A stretch of DNA of 64,000 nucleotides from contig NZ_FOOW01000005.1 in the NCBI RefSeq assembly GCF_900113305.1, forward strand, positions 124,001 to 188,000. The letters run 5' to 3'. Below are positions 28,455 to 37,183 of this stretch, piece after piece. Position 1 is the first letter of the stretch. Every line of letters begins with the position of its first letter. Below the pieces are notes generated by a model. The model ran no database searches. It was not told the DNA's origin and saw nothing but the letters and a program-made list of their open reading frames with translations. Source of the DNA: Prevotella sp. KH2C16 (GTDB lineage: Bacteria; Bacteroidota; Bacteroidia; Bacteroidales; Bacteroidaceae). The translations under genes were made by a program, and so were the position numbers.

Positions 28455-28486
28455 TTTGCTCATATTAGTCAAATTGAGTAAATTTG
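28455..28486 (+). promoter_or_regulatory. Promoter of the first primary sigma gene
   Basis: TTTG at 28455-28458, 20 bases, TAAATTTG at 28479-28486, a textbook Bacteroidetes promoter with the start codon 27 bases further on. Confidence 0.75.
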
Positions 28487-28512
28487 CATTGAAGCATAAA
28501 ACCGAAAGCCCA

Positions 28513-29376
28513 ATGAGACAACTAAAAATCACAAAATCCATTACCAATCGAGAGAGTCAGTCTCTTGATAAGTACTTGCAGGAAATAGGGCAGGAAGAAC
28601 TTATTACCGTTGAGGAAGAGGTGGAATTGGCTCAGAAAATCAGGGAAGGCGACCATAAGGCACTTGAAAAACTGACGAAGGCCAATTTGAGATTTGTGGT
28701 TTCTGTTGCCAAGCAATATCAGAATCAGGGATTGAGTTTGCCAGACTTGATCAACGAGGGAAACCTTGGTCTGATTAAGGCTGCCGAGAAATTTGACGAG
28801 ACTAGGGGCTTCAAATTCATCTCTTATGCTGTATGGTGGATTCGTCAAAGCATTTTACAGGCAATTGCAGAGCAAAGTCGTATTGTAAGGTTGCCCCTTA
28901 ACCAAGTGGGGTCTGTCAATAAAATCAATCGTCTGCTCAACAAATTCGAACAAGAGAATGAACGCCGCCCAAGCATTGACGAGATTGCAGAGAACATAGA
29001 TTTGCCAGAAGATAAGATAGAGGATGCCCTCAAGGTGAACAACAACCGCCATGTATCCGTCGATGCGCCATTCATGGATGGAGAAGACAACAGCCTGTTG
29101 GATATCCTGCCTAATTATGATGCTCCTTTGGCAGATAAAGAACTGGTCATGGATTCCTTGAGAGAAGAAATCTCAAGAGCGTTGTCAGCTCTCAATGAGA
29201 GGGAGCGCAATATTATCGAATGCTTTTTCGGCATCAATCAGCCCGAAATGACATTAGAGGAAATTGGCGATAAATTCCAGTTAACCCGGGAACGAGTTCG
29301 ACAAATAAAAGAGAAAGCCATTCGCAAGCTTAGAAAGAATACAAAGAACAAACTCTTGAAATCATATTTAGGATAA
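28513..29376 (+). CDS. rpoD: Primary sigma factor RpoD/SigA (Bacteroidetes type)
   Basis: 287 residues from the ATG at 28513, which begins the conserved [16 protein letters not shown]-terminus. It lacks region 1.1. Region 1.2 ([10 protein letters not shown]), region 2 ([13 protein letters not shown], then [19 protein letters not shown]), region 3 and region 4.2 ([18 protein letters not shown]) are all present. This is the form that recognises TAnnTTTG promoters in this phylum. A second gene of the same kind lies at 48069-48941. Confidence 0.93.
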   Translation: MRQLKITKSITNRESQSLDKYLQEIGQEELITVEEEVELAQKIREGDHKALEKLTKANLRFVVSVAKQYQNQGLSLPDLINEGNLGLIKAAEKFDETRGFKFISYAVWWIRQSILQAIAEQSRIVRLPLNQVGSVNKINRLLNKFEQENERRPSIDEIAENIDLPEDKIEDALKVNNNRHVSVDAPFMDGEDNSLLDILPNYDAPLADKELVMDSLREEISRALSALNERERNIIECFFGINQPEMTLEEIGDKFQLTRERVRQIKEKAIRKLRKNTKNKLLKSYLG

Positions 29377-29391
29377 TAATACATCAAGGAA

Positions 29392-29904
29392 ATGGGAAAT
29401 AAATTGGATTTGAAACTAAAAGTAACATTTGCGGTCATAATGCTATTGGCCGCAATAAATGTATCAGCTGCTAATAAAAAAGCCACCATATATGCTTTTG
29501 GCTTTTCGGCATCATTCAATGATTCTATCGTTTATTTCACGGATATTCAGCAAATAGATAATGCTACGATAGAGTCCAAAAGTAAGTTCTTGTTGAATCG
29601 TGCAGAATATGCAGACCAGTTTCGTGATTATTTTAATTCAATAGGATTGGAGCACCGGACATGCATCATCTCATACGGCTTGACCCTGAAAGATGCAGAG
29701 AAAAAGCTTGTGAAGTTACGCAAGAGATATTCCAAGGGGGGACATTATAAGATAAAATATTTGGCAGGGAACGATTTTAAATTCAGAGTGATTAGCCATG
29801 AAGAGCTGGCAACGGAACTGCCAATTCCAAAAATTGACGAGAACAAAAAGAAAGAGAAAAAGCTTCCCGAAGGAAACAGACCTGTTGCCGACGACTCAGA
29901 ATAA
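29392..29904 (+). CDS. Hypothetical secreted protein
   Basis: 170 residues with an N-terminal signal peptide or anchor (about 10-28, ending VSAA). The mature part is alpha/beta with SIVYFTDIQQID, a conserved-looking RTCIISYGLTLKDAEKKL helix and a lysine-rich, low-complexity C-terminus. I do not recognise it beyond a general likeness to conserved Bacteroidales proteins. It begins 15 bases after the sigma gene and ends 47 before an HPr-kinase-like gene, so it may belong to either transcript. Confidence 0.65.
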   Translation: MGNKLDLKLKVTFAVIMLLAAINVSAANKKATIYAFGFSASFNDSIVYFTDIQQIDNATIESKSKFLLNRAEYADQFRDYFNSIGLEHRTCIISYGLTLKDAEKKLVKLRKRYSKGGHYKIKYLAGNDFKFRVISHEELATELPIPKIDENKKKEKKLPEGNRPVADDSE

Positions 29905-29951
29905 GGATTTAGAAATTTATTCTGTTTGATATCCCTCACCAACAAAGTCTC

Positions 29952-30839
29952 ATGGATAGTGTCAACAATTTCAGAATAGCAGAACTAAATATAAGGATTA
30001 TCTTCAAAGAGGGTGGTCTTAATTCCATGACCCTTCTCCCATCTTTTGAGCCTTTCCGAGTGGATAAGCTTAAGGGGGATATTTTCTTCCAACTGACAAT
30101 AGACGACTCTCTAAAGCCGATATCAAAAGGGCGAAGGGAACGAATCCGAACTTTTGATACAGGCAATGGCGATACTATCGTGGACAGGATAGATGATGGC
30201 GGTTACCAGTATATAATCAAAAACATCAATGGAGCAGACTGCTGCCTGTTGGAAACCGACAAGGACTTTCGGAAATGCGAGTGTGCCTTGAATGGCAACT
30301 ACAACATGCGCGCTTTCGGACTCAACAATGCCCTGATGCTCATCTTTGCTTTTGCAGGAAGCAGGGAGCAGGTATTGCTGGTCCACGCATCACTGGTCCG
30401 GCAGAAGGAGTATGGATATGCGTTCATTGCTAAAAGCGGAACAGGCAAGAGTACGCAAGTCAGCATGTGGCTTCGATACCTGCCTGGCTGTGATTTAATG
30501 AATGATGATAATCCTATTATACGAATTATTGATGATGAGCCATTCATTTATGGTAGTCCGTGGAGCGGCAAGACCCCATGCTACCGCAATGTAAAAGCTC
30601 GACTGGGGGCTATAACCCGGATTGACCGGGCAGAAACCAACAGCATAGAAAAGCTCTCTCCGATAGAGGCATTTACATCATTTCTCCCATCCTGCTCGGC
30701 CATGAAATGGGATTCTGACATATATAACAGAATCTGCGATACCATTACTAAAGTGGTTGAGACAACAGGCATTTACACATTACATTGCCTGCCAAACCGT
30801 GAAGCAGCAGAAATATGCAACAAGGCAATAACGAAATAA
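29952..30839 (+). CDS. HPr-kinase-like ATPase (PEPCK-type fold)
   Basis: 295 residues. The C-terminal half resembles HprK-type kinases: LVHASLV strand at 143-149, Walker A loop AKSGTGKST at 160-168, and LMNDDNP near 182-188 in the position of the acidic metal/catalytic motif. The N-terminal half is an uncharacterised beta-rich domain. No HPr or PTS gene is near. It overlaps the S26 peptidase gene by 25 bases and is followed by a PqqD-like gene; kinases of this fold modify precursor peptides in some RiPP clusters. The substrate is unknown. Confidence 0.78.
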   Translation: MDSVNNFRIAELNIRIIFKEGGLNSMTLLPSFEPFRVDKLKGDIFFQLTIDDSLKPISKGRRERIRTFDTGNGDTIVDRIDDGGYQYIIKNINGADCCLLETDKDFRKCECALNGNYNMRAFGLNNALMLIFAFAGSREQVLLVHASLVRQKEYGYAFIAKSGTGKSTQVSMWLRYLPGCDLMNDDNPIIRIIDDEPFIYGSPWSGKTPCYRNVKARLGAITRIDRAETNSIEKLSPIEAFTSFLPSCSAMKWDSDIYNRICDTITKVVETTGIYTLHCLPNREAAEICNKAITK

Positions 30840-31300
30840 AGGAGGTTCAATTCTCCAACGCAGAACTCCTACCGGAAATTGTAAAGATGATGGATGAGGG
30901 GCATACGGTAACTTTGCGGCTGAGAGGCTACTCGATGCGGCCGTTTCTTGAGGACAACAGAGATAAAGCCCTTATGGCAAAAGCAAAGGATTTAAAGAAG
31001 GGAGATGTTGTGCTGGCAGAAATTGAACCAAAACATTTCGTCTTGCATCGTGTCATAAAGATTAGCGAAGATGGTGTAACCTTACGAGGGGATGGCAATC
31101 TTGGCGTCGAGCATTGCACGAAGGAAGATGTGAGAGGGTTTGTCATAGGATTCTACAGAAAAGGCCGGGAGAAGATAGACAAGACCAACGGCCTCAAATG
31201 GAGACTTTATTCGCTTGTATGGGGAGCACTCTACCCTGTCCGTCGCTACCTGCTCGCCGCCTATAGGAGGATATGGCTAAGATTTTTCAAACCAATATAA
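30815..31300 (+). CDS. S24/S26-family peptidase, Ser-His signal-peptidase-like
   Basis: 161 residues. Residues 37-43 (RGYSMRP) hold the nucleophile S40, as in signal peptidases; the second catalytic position is H78 in FVLHRV, the histidine form seen in SipW/archaeal/ER enzymes rather than the bacterial Lys form. There is no N-terminal span, but a hydrophobic C-terminal helix (about 133-160). The start overlaps the kinase-like gene by 25 bases. Genes of this kind often accompany PqqD-like and HprK-like genes. What it cleaves is unknown. Confidence 0.8.
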   Translation: MQQGNNEIKEVQFSNAELLPEIVKMMDEGHTVTLRLRGYSMRPFLEDNRDKALMAKAKDLKKGDVVLAEIEPKHFVLHRVIKISEDGVTLRGDGNLGVEHCTKEDVRGFVIGFYRKGREKIDKTNGLKWRLYSLVWGALYPVRRYLLAAYRRIWLRFFKPI

Positions 31301-31304
31301 GAAT

Positions 31305-31574
31305 ATGAAAGCAAAACCAGGTTTCAATCTCCGTGAAGTATGCGGAGAGAATATCATCGTTGCCGAGGGCAAGGAGAATATAGATTTCAGTAATATCATC
31401 AGCATGAACGAGAGCTCCGCATATCTCTGGAAGATGATTCAGGGAAAGGATTTTACGCCGGAAGCCCTCCAGCAACTTCTTCTTGAGGAATACGAAGTTG
31501 AAGAAGAAACGGCTCTCGCCGATGCAAAGGCCGTCGTCCAGCAATGGATAAAGGCGGGAATCGTGGAAGAATAA
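31305..31574 (+). CDS. PqqD-family protein (peptide-binding chaperone-like)
   Basis: 89 residues, small winged-helix-like PqqD fold: N-terminal strands (FNLREVCGENIIVAEG), NESSAYLWKMIQGKDFTPEAL, LLEEYEV and a terminal helix (AVVQQWIKAGIVEE). PqqD domains bind leader peptides of ribosomally made natural products. It begins 4 bases after the S26 peptidase gene. No radical SAM enzyme or obvious precursor peptide is adjacent, so the cassette is either incomplete or does something else. Confidence 0.85.
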   Translation: MKAKPGFNLREVCGENIIVAEGKENIDFSNIISMNESSAYLWKMIQGKDFTPEALQQLLLEEYEVEEETALADAKAVVQQWIKAGIVEE

Positions 31575-31629
31575 TCAAGAAGTGGCTTTTTCATTATCAG
31601 TTCCTGCCATGAGATTAAACTTCCGAGAG

Positions 31630-32457
31630 ATGAGAAAGAAGACGCTTATCGCCATCCTTACGACTATGCTTTCCCTGCCAATATCAGCTTAGATAACGGT
31701 TTCCGGAGACATCAAGGACACAGGGGGCCATCAAATAGAGTATGTCAACCTTAGAGTTGACAGCCTGCACACCATCTCCGACAAAGACGGCAACTTCACG
31801 CTTCGCATTCCTAAAGGACACAAATCAGATCTTATCGTCAGCCACTTAAGTTACAAAACCCTGGCAATACCTTATGCACGATACAAGTCGGGCAACCTCC
31901 ACATATGTCTTCAAGAGAATGTTCAAGCGATTGAAGATGTAGCCATAGCCACCTCAAAGGCCAAGATGGTCAAGGTGAAACGGCAGGGGATGAAGACACC
32001 GGGAGATGTTGTGTTCACGATAAGTGCGAAAGACGGCGGCAGCCATTTCTACGATTACGAGCTTGGTCCGGTCATAAAACCCGCTAAGGATTACCTCCTG
32101 AGGCAGTTTTCCTTGCACATAGAGGAGTGCACCTACAAGTCCTGCGTCCTCCGCGTAACGGCCTATGAAGTATCCGGAACGAAGATCATCCCCATACAAT
32201 ACAAGCCAACATACATCTATTGCAACAGAAATCACCAGAATACAGACTGCACGCAAAGATTCCCCGAAAACATTGTTTTCCAGAAAGGGCACACCTATTA
32301 TGTAGGCATAGTACTGGTTTCAGCCGAGGGAGCCGGTAGAATCTGTTTTCCGGCATGTCTCCACAGAGGCTATGCTCGAAAGGTGGATACGGGCAGAATC
32401 AAAAAGCTTTCAACCTCATTAGCCTTAAGTCTCACTGGCATCGTCGTGAAGAATTAA
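31630..32457 (+). pseudogene. Carboxypeptidase-regulatory-like protein gene interrupted by one stop codon
   Basis: Reading from ATG 31630 gives a signal peptide (MRKKTLIAILTTMLSLPISA) that stops at TAG 31690-31692, exactly where Gln usually follows the cleavage site. The same frame then stays open to 32457, encoding a CarboxypepD_reg-like beta-sandwich (SGDIKDTGG, VDSLHTISDKDGNFTLRIP) and a C-terminal domain of about 160 residues with a DUF-like, unrecognised pattern. A single C-to-T change (CAG to TAG) explains it. The frame downstream has no other defect, so the lesion is recent, a sequencing error, or read through. An internal ATG at 31966 opens a 163-residue remainder without a signal. 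Confidence 0.75.
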
Positions 32458-32536
32458 GCCCCGACGGGTCTCGGAAACCGAGTCCTGGACTTCCCGCTAC
32501 GGCCGACCGCCAGCCTTGAGGCCGCTTCCGCAAATG

Positions 32537-32597
32537 TTACAAGCCGTGTGTAACATTGTTACAGGTTGTCTGTAATGTGTTTACACACGGCTTGTAA
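32537..32597. repeat. 22-bp-phased palindrome array, type I, second copy (3 units)
   Basis: Dyad centres at 32545, 32567 and 32589, exactly 22 bases apart. Unit 1 (TTACAAGCCGTGTGTAA) and unit 3 (TTACACACGGCTTGTAA) are exact reverse complements, so the array is itself one large palindrome about unit 2 (TTACAGGTTGTCTGTAA). It lies between two convergent genes, as does the type I array at 9266-9349. Confidence 0.85.
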
Positions 32598-32655
32598 CAA
32601 TACCTTATAAGGTCTGCTTCGGAAACAGTAGCAGCTTCAATGCATATTCACCGCC

Positions 32656-34863
32656 TTATTTCAACTCGTTAATGAAGAAGTTTGCCACTTGACGCAGCAA
32701 GTGATTACGAGTGTTGCCACCATATATGCTGTGATTGCGGTTGGTGTAAAACAGTTCCCTGAAATCCTTGTCAGCCTGCACTAAGGCCTCAGAATACTCA
32801 AAACTGTTCTGCGGATGAACATTGTCGTCGGCCGCTCCATGACATATCAGCAGGGAGCCATGCAGCTTCGAGGCACGCTCTATGGGATTGGTGGCATAGC
32901 CTTCGGGGTTTTCCTTTGGAGTCCGCATGTATCGCTCGGTATAAATCGTGTCGTAGAACTTCCAGTTTGTGGGGGGGGCTATCGCCACTCCGGCGCGGAA
33001 CACATCGCGTCCCTCGCTCATGCTCATCAGGGTGTTGAAGCCTCCGAAGCTCCATCCCCAGATGCCGATGCGGTCTTTGTCCACATAGCCTTGCTTGCCC
33101 AGCCACAGGGCAGTCTCCACCTGGTCCTTGGATTCCAGGTCGCCCATCTTCAGATAGATGGCTTTCTCGAAGTCCGAACCACGGCCTCCCGTCCCTCGCC
33201 CGTCAACAGACACGACGATGAAGCCGTGCTCGGCAAGGTAATAGTCAAAGGCCCCACCCTGCCCCATGCTGCCGGCACTCCATGAGTTCACTACCTGCTG
33301 GCTGCCCGGTCCGCTATATTGGTGCATGATTACGGGATATTTCTTAGCCGCATTAAAGTCTGCCGGCTTGATCATCCACCCGTCAAGCTTCACCCCCTCG
33401 GAAGTTACAAACGAGAAAGTTTCCTTCTTCGTCCATCCATATTGAGCCACCTTTGACTTCAAGGCCTGGTTATCCTCAAGAGTTGAAAGCACCTTGCCGT
33501 TCTGGCTGCGCAGCGTATACAAATAAGGCGTGTCGTAATCGCTCCAGGTGTTGATGAAATATTTGTAGTCTCCAGAGAATATCGCCGTGTTCCAGCCTTC
33601 CTTGTCGGTGAGCCTTTCCGTCTTTCCGTTCTTATGGGAAACATAGATCTGACGGTCATGCGGATTGAGTGCCGCAGCCTGATAATATACATCTCCCGTG
33701 GCTTCATCATACCCGTACACATCCGTTATGTCATAGTTCCCGTCGCCGATCTTTCGGATTTGCGTTCCTGCCATATTGTAGAGGTAAAGATGCATGTAAC
33801 CGTCGCGGTCGCTGGGAAGCAGGATTGTGCTGCTTCCGACGAGCACCCCTTCCATGGATTCTTCCTTGACATAGCACTTTGACTCCTCCTTTACCAACAA
33901 CTGGGCTACCGTCGACCGAGGGTTGACCGTGTAAAGGTTGAGCTCGTCCTGATGGCGGTTCATCGTGTAGACAATGATTTTCGAGGCATCATCCGTCATT
34001 TTGATTCGTGGAATGTAGCCGTCTGCCGCCAGGGGAACCTGCAGCTTGTAAGTCTGATGGCTCTTTATGTCGTAGCTCCAGGCCGATACAAGCGAATTGT
34101 TTTCACCCGCCTTGGGGTACTTGTAGGAGTAGCTTCCCGGGTATGAGGCAAACTCTTGCCGCTCAGGCTGCAACCCTTTAAATAGCTGTAAGGAGTAGGT
34201 CTTGACTTTCTGCTCATCGTATTTTACCCAGCAGAGCATCGTCCCGTCCGCATTGAAGCAGAACGCGCGGTTGAAGCCGAACTCCTCCTCGTTTACCCAA
34301 TCCGGTATCCCGTTGATGATTTCATTGAATTTCCCGTCCTTGGTAACTTGACTTTCCGCATTATCATACAGCAGTTTTACGAGGAAGAGGTTGTTATTGC
34401 GGACGAATGCGATCTGGTTTCCGTCGGGCGACCATAAGGGAACCTGCTGCTTGCCATTGTCAGAAAGCCGTTCAAGCTTCGTCGTCTTGATATTGTAAAT
34501 ATAGAAATCAGCCTTGTAAGAACGGCGGTAAATCCTTTCGGTATTGGTGGCTATCAGCATCTTGTCTCCCTTCGGCGAGAACATATAGTTGTCGAAACTG
34601 CTTATTTTCTCCCCCATCGTGTTGCCTGCATCGAACAAGACGGCCGTCTGCTTGCCTGTTTTGAAGGAATACTGGACAATCTGCTTGCCATCCCGAGAGA
34701 TACTGGCGTACTGATCTGTGCCCTCGATGGGCGTGATACCGCTGATGGTCTTGGCTGCAAAAGCACCCGAGGTAATGTCTTTAATACTCATTTTCTGCGC
34801 ACTTACCGTAACGGAGAAGGCTGTTAGAAGCAAGGCCATGGCCGAAAGAACTTTCTTCATCAT
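32656..34863 (-). CDS. Dipeptidyl peptidase IV-like S9 serine protease
   Basis: 735 residues. A signal peptide (ending VSAQ), an eight-bladed beta-propeller region (about 30-480) and an alpha/beta hydrolase domain. The nucleophile is S605 in GWSFGG; Asp lies in GAADDNVHPQNS and His in NRNHSIYGG. The family removes X-Pro dipeptides from peptide N-termini in the periplasm, useful for growth on protein. A TATCTTTG box (34883-34890, minus strand) lies 20 bases upstream. A second Met at 34860 is an equally possible start. Confidence 0.92.
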   Translation of the reverse strand: MMKKVLSAMALLLTAFSVTVSAQKMSIKDITSGAFAAKTISGITPIEGTDQYASISRDGKQIVQYSFKTGKQTAVLFDAGNTMGEKISSFDNYMFSPKGDKMLIATNTERIYRRSYKADFYIYNIKTTKLERLSDNGKQQVPLWSPDGNQIAFVRNNNLFLVKLLYDNAESQVTKDGKFNEIINGIPDWVNEEEFGFNRAFCFNADGTMLCWVKYDEQKVKTYSLQLFKGLQPERQEFASYPGSYSYKYPKAGENNSLVSAWSYDIKSHQTYKLQVPLAADGYIPRIKMTDDASKIIVYTMNRHQDELNLYTVNPRSTVAQLLVKEESKCYVKEESMEGVLVGSSTILLPSDRDGYMHLYLYNMAGTQIRKIGDGNYDITDVYGYDEATGDVYYQAAALNPHDRQIYVSHKNGKTERLTDKEGWNTAIFSGDYKYFINTWSDYDTPYLYTLRSQNGKVLSTLEDNQALKSKVAQYGWTKKETFSFVTSEGVKLDGWMIKPADFNAAKKYPVIMHQYSGPGSQQVVNSWSAGSMGQGGAFDYYLAEHGFIVVSVDGRGTGGRGSDFEKAIYLKMGDLESKDQVETALWLGKQGYVDKDRIGIWGWSFGGFNTLMSMSEGRDVFRAGVAIAPPTNWKFYDTIYTERYMRTPKENPEGYATNPIERASKLHGSLLICHGAADDNVHPQNSFEYSEALVQADKDFRELFYTNRNHSIYGGNTRNHLLRQVANFFINELK

Positions 34864-34882
34864 ACCTTAATTTGTTTTGTTG

Positions 34883-34890
34883 CAAAGATA
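34883..34890 (-). promoter_or_regulatory. -7 box of the DPP-IV-like gene
   Basis: TATCTTTG then C on the minus strand, 20 bases before the start codon. Confidence 0.55.
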
Positions 34891-34932
34891 CGAAAAGATT
34901 GCCAAACAGGCATTCTTTTAAGTTCTTTTTTG

Positions 34933-34940
34933 TAAATTTG
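34933..34940 (+). promoter_or_regulatory. -7 box of the radical SAM gene
   Basis: TAAATTTG then C on the plus strand, 9 bases before the ATG; divergent from the DPP-IV promoter. Confidence 0.5.
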
Positions 34941-34949
34941 CGATGAATT

Positions 34950-35861
34950 ATGCAGAAATACTTCAACGATTACGGCTCCTGGATTCGTTCTAAATTCCCG
35001 TTCAAGGTTCAGAAGATAGCCGTCGACGCGGGATTTTCCTGCCCCAACAGGGATGGGAGAATCTCCCGGGGAGGGTGTATCTACTGCGACAACCGCACCT
35101 TCAATCCCCCATATTGTAATCCCGGGAAAAGCGTCAGGAAGCAGATTCGGGAGGGAAAGGCCTTCTTCGGACGGAAATATCCCGACATGAAGTACATCGC
35201 ATACTTCCAAGCCTTCACGAATACCTATGCTCCTGTTGGCGACTTAAAGCGCCTCTATGAGGAAGCCTTGCAAGATTCTGATGTTGTTGGGATTGTGATT
35301 GGTACACGCCCAGATTGTATTTCCGATGAGTTATTGGATTATCTGGCCGAACTAAACCATAGAACTTTCCTGGTTGTCGAGTATGGTATAGAGAGCGCGA
35401 ACGATGAGACTCTCAGGCTGATAAACAGGGGACACAGCTTCAAATGCTGCGAGGAGGCCATCCGGAAGACACACGAGCGGGGTATCATTACGGGCGGACA
35501 CATCATCCTCGGCCTGCCCGGAGAAGACGCCAATGAGTCATTAAGACAAGCCCCCATCATATCTTCTCTCCCACTCGACATCCTGAAGATTCATCAGATG
35601 CAGGTCGTCAGGGGAACACAGTTGGCAAGAATGTATGCCGAGCAGCCTTTCCACCTTTATACCGTGGAAGAATACATCGAACTCACAGCCCGGTATATTC
35701 AGTTTCTCAGAAAAGATTTAGTGCTGGAAAGATTTGTAAGTCAATCACCGCCCGACCTTCTGATAGCCCCGAAATGGGGTCTGAAGAACTATGAATTTAC
35801 GAATTTACTGATGAATTACCTAAAGGCTAACGATATCCATCAAGGCATAATCTTGGAATAA
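34950..35861 (+). CDS. Radical SAM protein, TIGR01212 / YhcC family
   Basis: 303 residues. Cluster-binding cysteines appear as C31 (CPNRDGRISRGG), C43 and C46 (CIYC), the wider C-x11-C-x2-C spacing typical of this family. GGHIILGLPGE and the VEYGIESANDETL strand fit the SAM barrel. Members are related to tRNA-modifying Elp3-like enzymes, but the reaction is not established. The last 22 bases overlap the end of the convergent gldB-like gene. Confidence 0.9.
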   Translation: MQKYFNDYGSWIRSKFPFKVQKIAVDAGFSCPNRDGRISRGGCIYCDNRTFNPPYCNPGKSVRKQIREGKAFFGRKYPDMKYIAYFQAFTNTYAPVGDLKRLYEEALQDSDVVGIVIGTRPDCISDELLDYLAELNHRTFLVVEYGIESANDETLRLINRGHSFKCCEEAIRKTHERGIITGGHIILGLPGEDANESLRQAPIISSLPLDILKIHQMQVVRGTQLARMYAEQPFHLYTVEEYIELTARYIQFLRKDLVLERFVSQSPPDLLIAPKWGLKNYEFTNLLMNYLKANDIHQGIILE

Positions 35862-36643
35862 TCGTCCAAGGCGAGGAGCTCGGATACCGACAATCCCTTG
35901 TGCAGAATCATGAAATTGTCTATCACACGGGTATATTCGGTATTGAAAAAAGGCGTGCCCAAAGCCTGGTTGGCTACCCACATGACCTTTGCCATATGAA
36001 GGTCGTGCTCAAGCTGGGTGCGCTTCTCGTAGTCCTGAATCGGATAAAGACTTAGTAGATAGAATGTTACGCAGTCTGGAACGATGTACGACCGCGTCAT
36101 AGATTCCCGCTGTTGATAGCTGTAATATTTCTCGTAGAGCGGATATTTCTCGCCCATATACTTGTCGAGACATATTCCGATGCTCTTGTCGCCGATGATG
36201 ATACTCTGATCCAGGGCACCTATCTGTGCATAGACCCGCGGTATCGGAAGATTCGGAATCTGCTCTTTCAGATAGTCGAATGCCGCATTCAGTCCTTTAT
36301 TCAAGTCGTCCATATTGGCATATTCGGCCTCCGTGTCGGAAATAAGAGCCAGCAATGTTGAATCCTGATAGAAACGAAGAAACTTGGAACTGATTTCGGG
36401 ATCATTAACTTCGCCAATCTGGAGAACTTTTTCCAGCAAGGTCCGGGTCTCCACAGGAAATTCGGTATTCATCCTTTGCAAGGCTGAAAAATCACCGGTA
36501 GTGAGATAGCGGCTCTCCAAACGGTCATAACGCAGCACTTCAATGCGGGCGTTCTGATCTTCATCTTCATACGGCTTTAGCTTAAGCTCACAAGCCGTGA
36601 AAAGAAACAGGGTCATGAGAATGATAGTATAGAGCTTCTTCAC
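35840..36643 (-). CDS. GldB-family lipoprotein
   Basis: 267 residues with a lipoprotein signal (FTAC, C18). The body matches GldB: IEVLRYDRLESRYL, then QIGALDQSIIIGDKSIGICLDKYMG, a predicted M-like alpha-helical domain. In Flavobacterium GldB is needed for gliding and the type IX system; Prevotella-like organisms keep homologues without gliding, so the role here is uncertain. A TATTTTTG box is at 36675-36682 on the minus strand. It converges with the radical SAM gene. Confidence 0.88.
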   Translation of the reverse strand: MKKLYTIILMTLFLFTACELKLKPYEDEDQNARIEVLRYDRLESRYLTTGDFSALQRMNTEFPVETRTLLEKVLQIGEVNDPEISSKFLRFYQDSTLLALISDTEAEYANMDDLNKGLNAAFDYLKEQIPNLPIPRVYAQIGALDQSIIIGDKSIGICLDKYMGEKYPLYEKYYSYQQRESMTRSYIVPDCVTFYLLSLYPIQDYEKRTQLEHDLHMAKVMWVANQALGTPFFNTEYTRVIDNFMILHKGLSVSELLALDDYSKIMP

Positions 36644-36867
36644 TTTATGCCAACAATCTTTATTTTTACAGAGGCAAAAATACTAAAATATATTTTTTAT
36701 TCCAAACTTTTTGCTAAAAAACTTAAATATTTTCATGAAAATTATCGCTTTAACTTAAAATCGTGAAAAATTCCGTATGGGTAAGTGGCCTGATTTAGCG
36801 TTTTCTCTTGCAAAGAGAAAGTTCAATGTCGGAGATTGTGCAAGGCAAGGGATGCGGATGGCAGCTC

Positions 36868-36932
36868 CACGAAATCGGCGAGATTGTCCTACAAAATCGC
36901 CGAAATCACCAGATAAAATCGCCGATTTTGTA
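36868..36932. repeat. 22-bp-phased palindrome array, type II, copy B (3 units)
   Basis: Centres at 36878 (TCGGCGA), 36900 and 36922 (TCGCCGA), exactly 22 bases apart. Half-sites include CGAGATTGTC, CGATTTTGTA and CGAAATCACC. Confidence 0.85.
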
Positions 36933-37094
36933 AAGAAGAAAGCCGTCTTTTGGCTCAAGAAAAGGAGGATGCAGTCAGAAGATATGCGTTTCCCCCTATT
37001 ATCTATAAGCAAGAATACAGAGACAAAAGATGCAGCCGGTTACATTATTTTATTAAAAAGCAGCTAACTTTTTTCATATATCAAGAATTCTTAG

Positions 37095-37102
37095 TACCTT
37101 TG
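37095..37102 (+). promoter_or_regulatory. -7 box of the propionyl-CoA carboxylase operon
   Basis: TACCTTTG then C, about 80 bases before the start codon. Confidence 0.55.
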
Positions 37103-37183
37103 CAATGTTTTTTAGACACAGGGAGTCCTGCATTCAAAAGCCCGTTTTGGAACACAACAAAGAAATAACTATAAGATTCAATT

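Larger units (their letters stand above)
36644..37183. other. Long divergent intergenic region
   Basis: 540 bases between the gldB-like gene and the carboxylase operon. It contains the gldB -7 box (36675-36682, minus), the type II array (36868-36932) with ATGGCAGCTC at 36858-36867 directly before it, and the carboxylase -7 box (37095-37102). Short open frames here overlap the array and show no coding features. Confidence 0.6.

Noticed and set aside
32602..32613. ACCTTATAAGGT palindrome as a fourth type I unit
   Set aside because: Its centre is 18.5 bases from the last unit, out of the 22-base register, and the arms do not match.
36777..37067. 96-codon frame in the long intergenic region
   Set aside because: It runs through the repeat array and encodes a Lys/Arg-rich product with no recognisable features.
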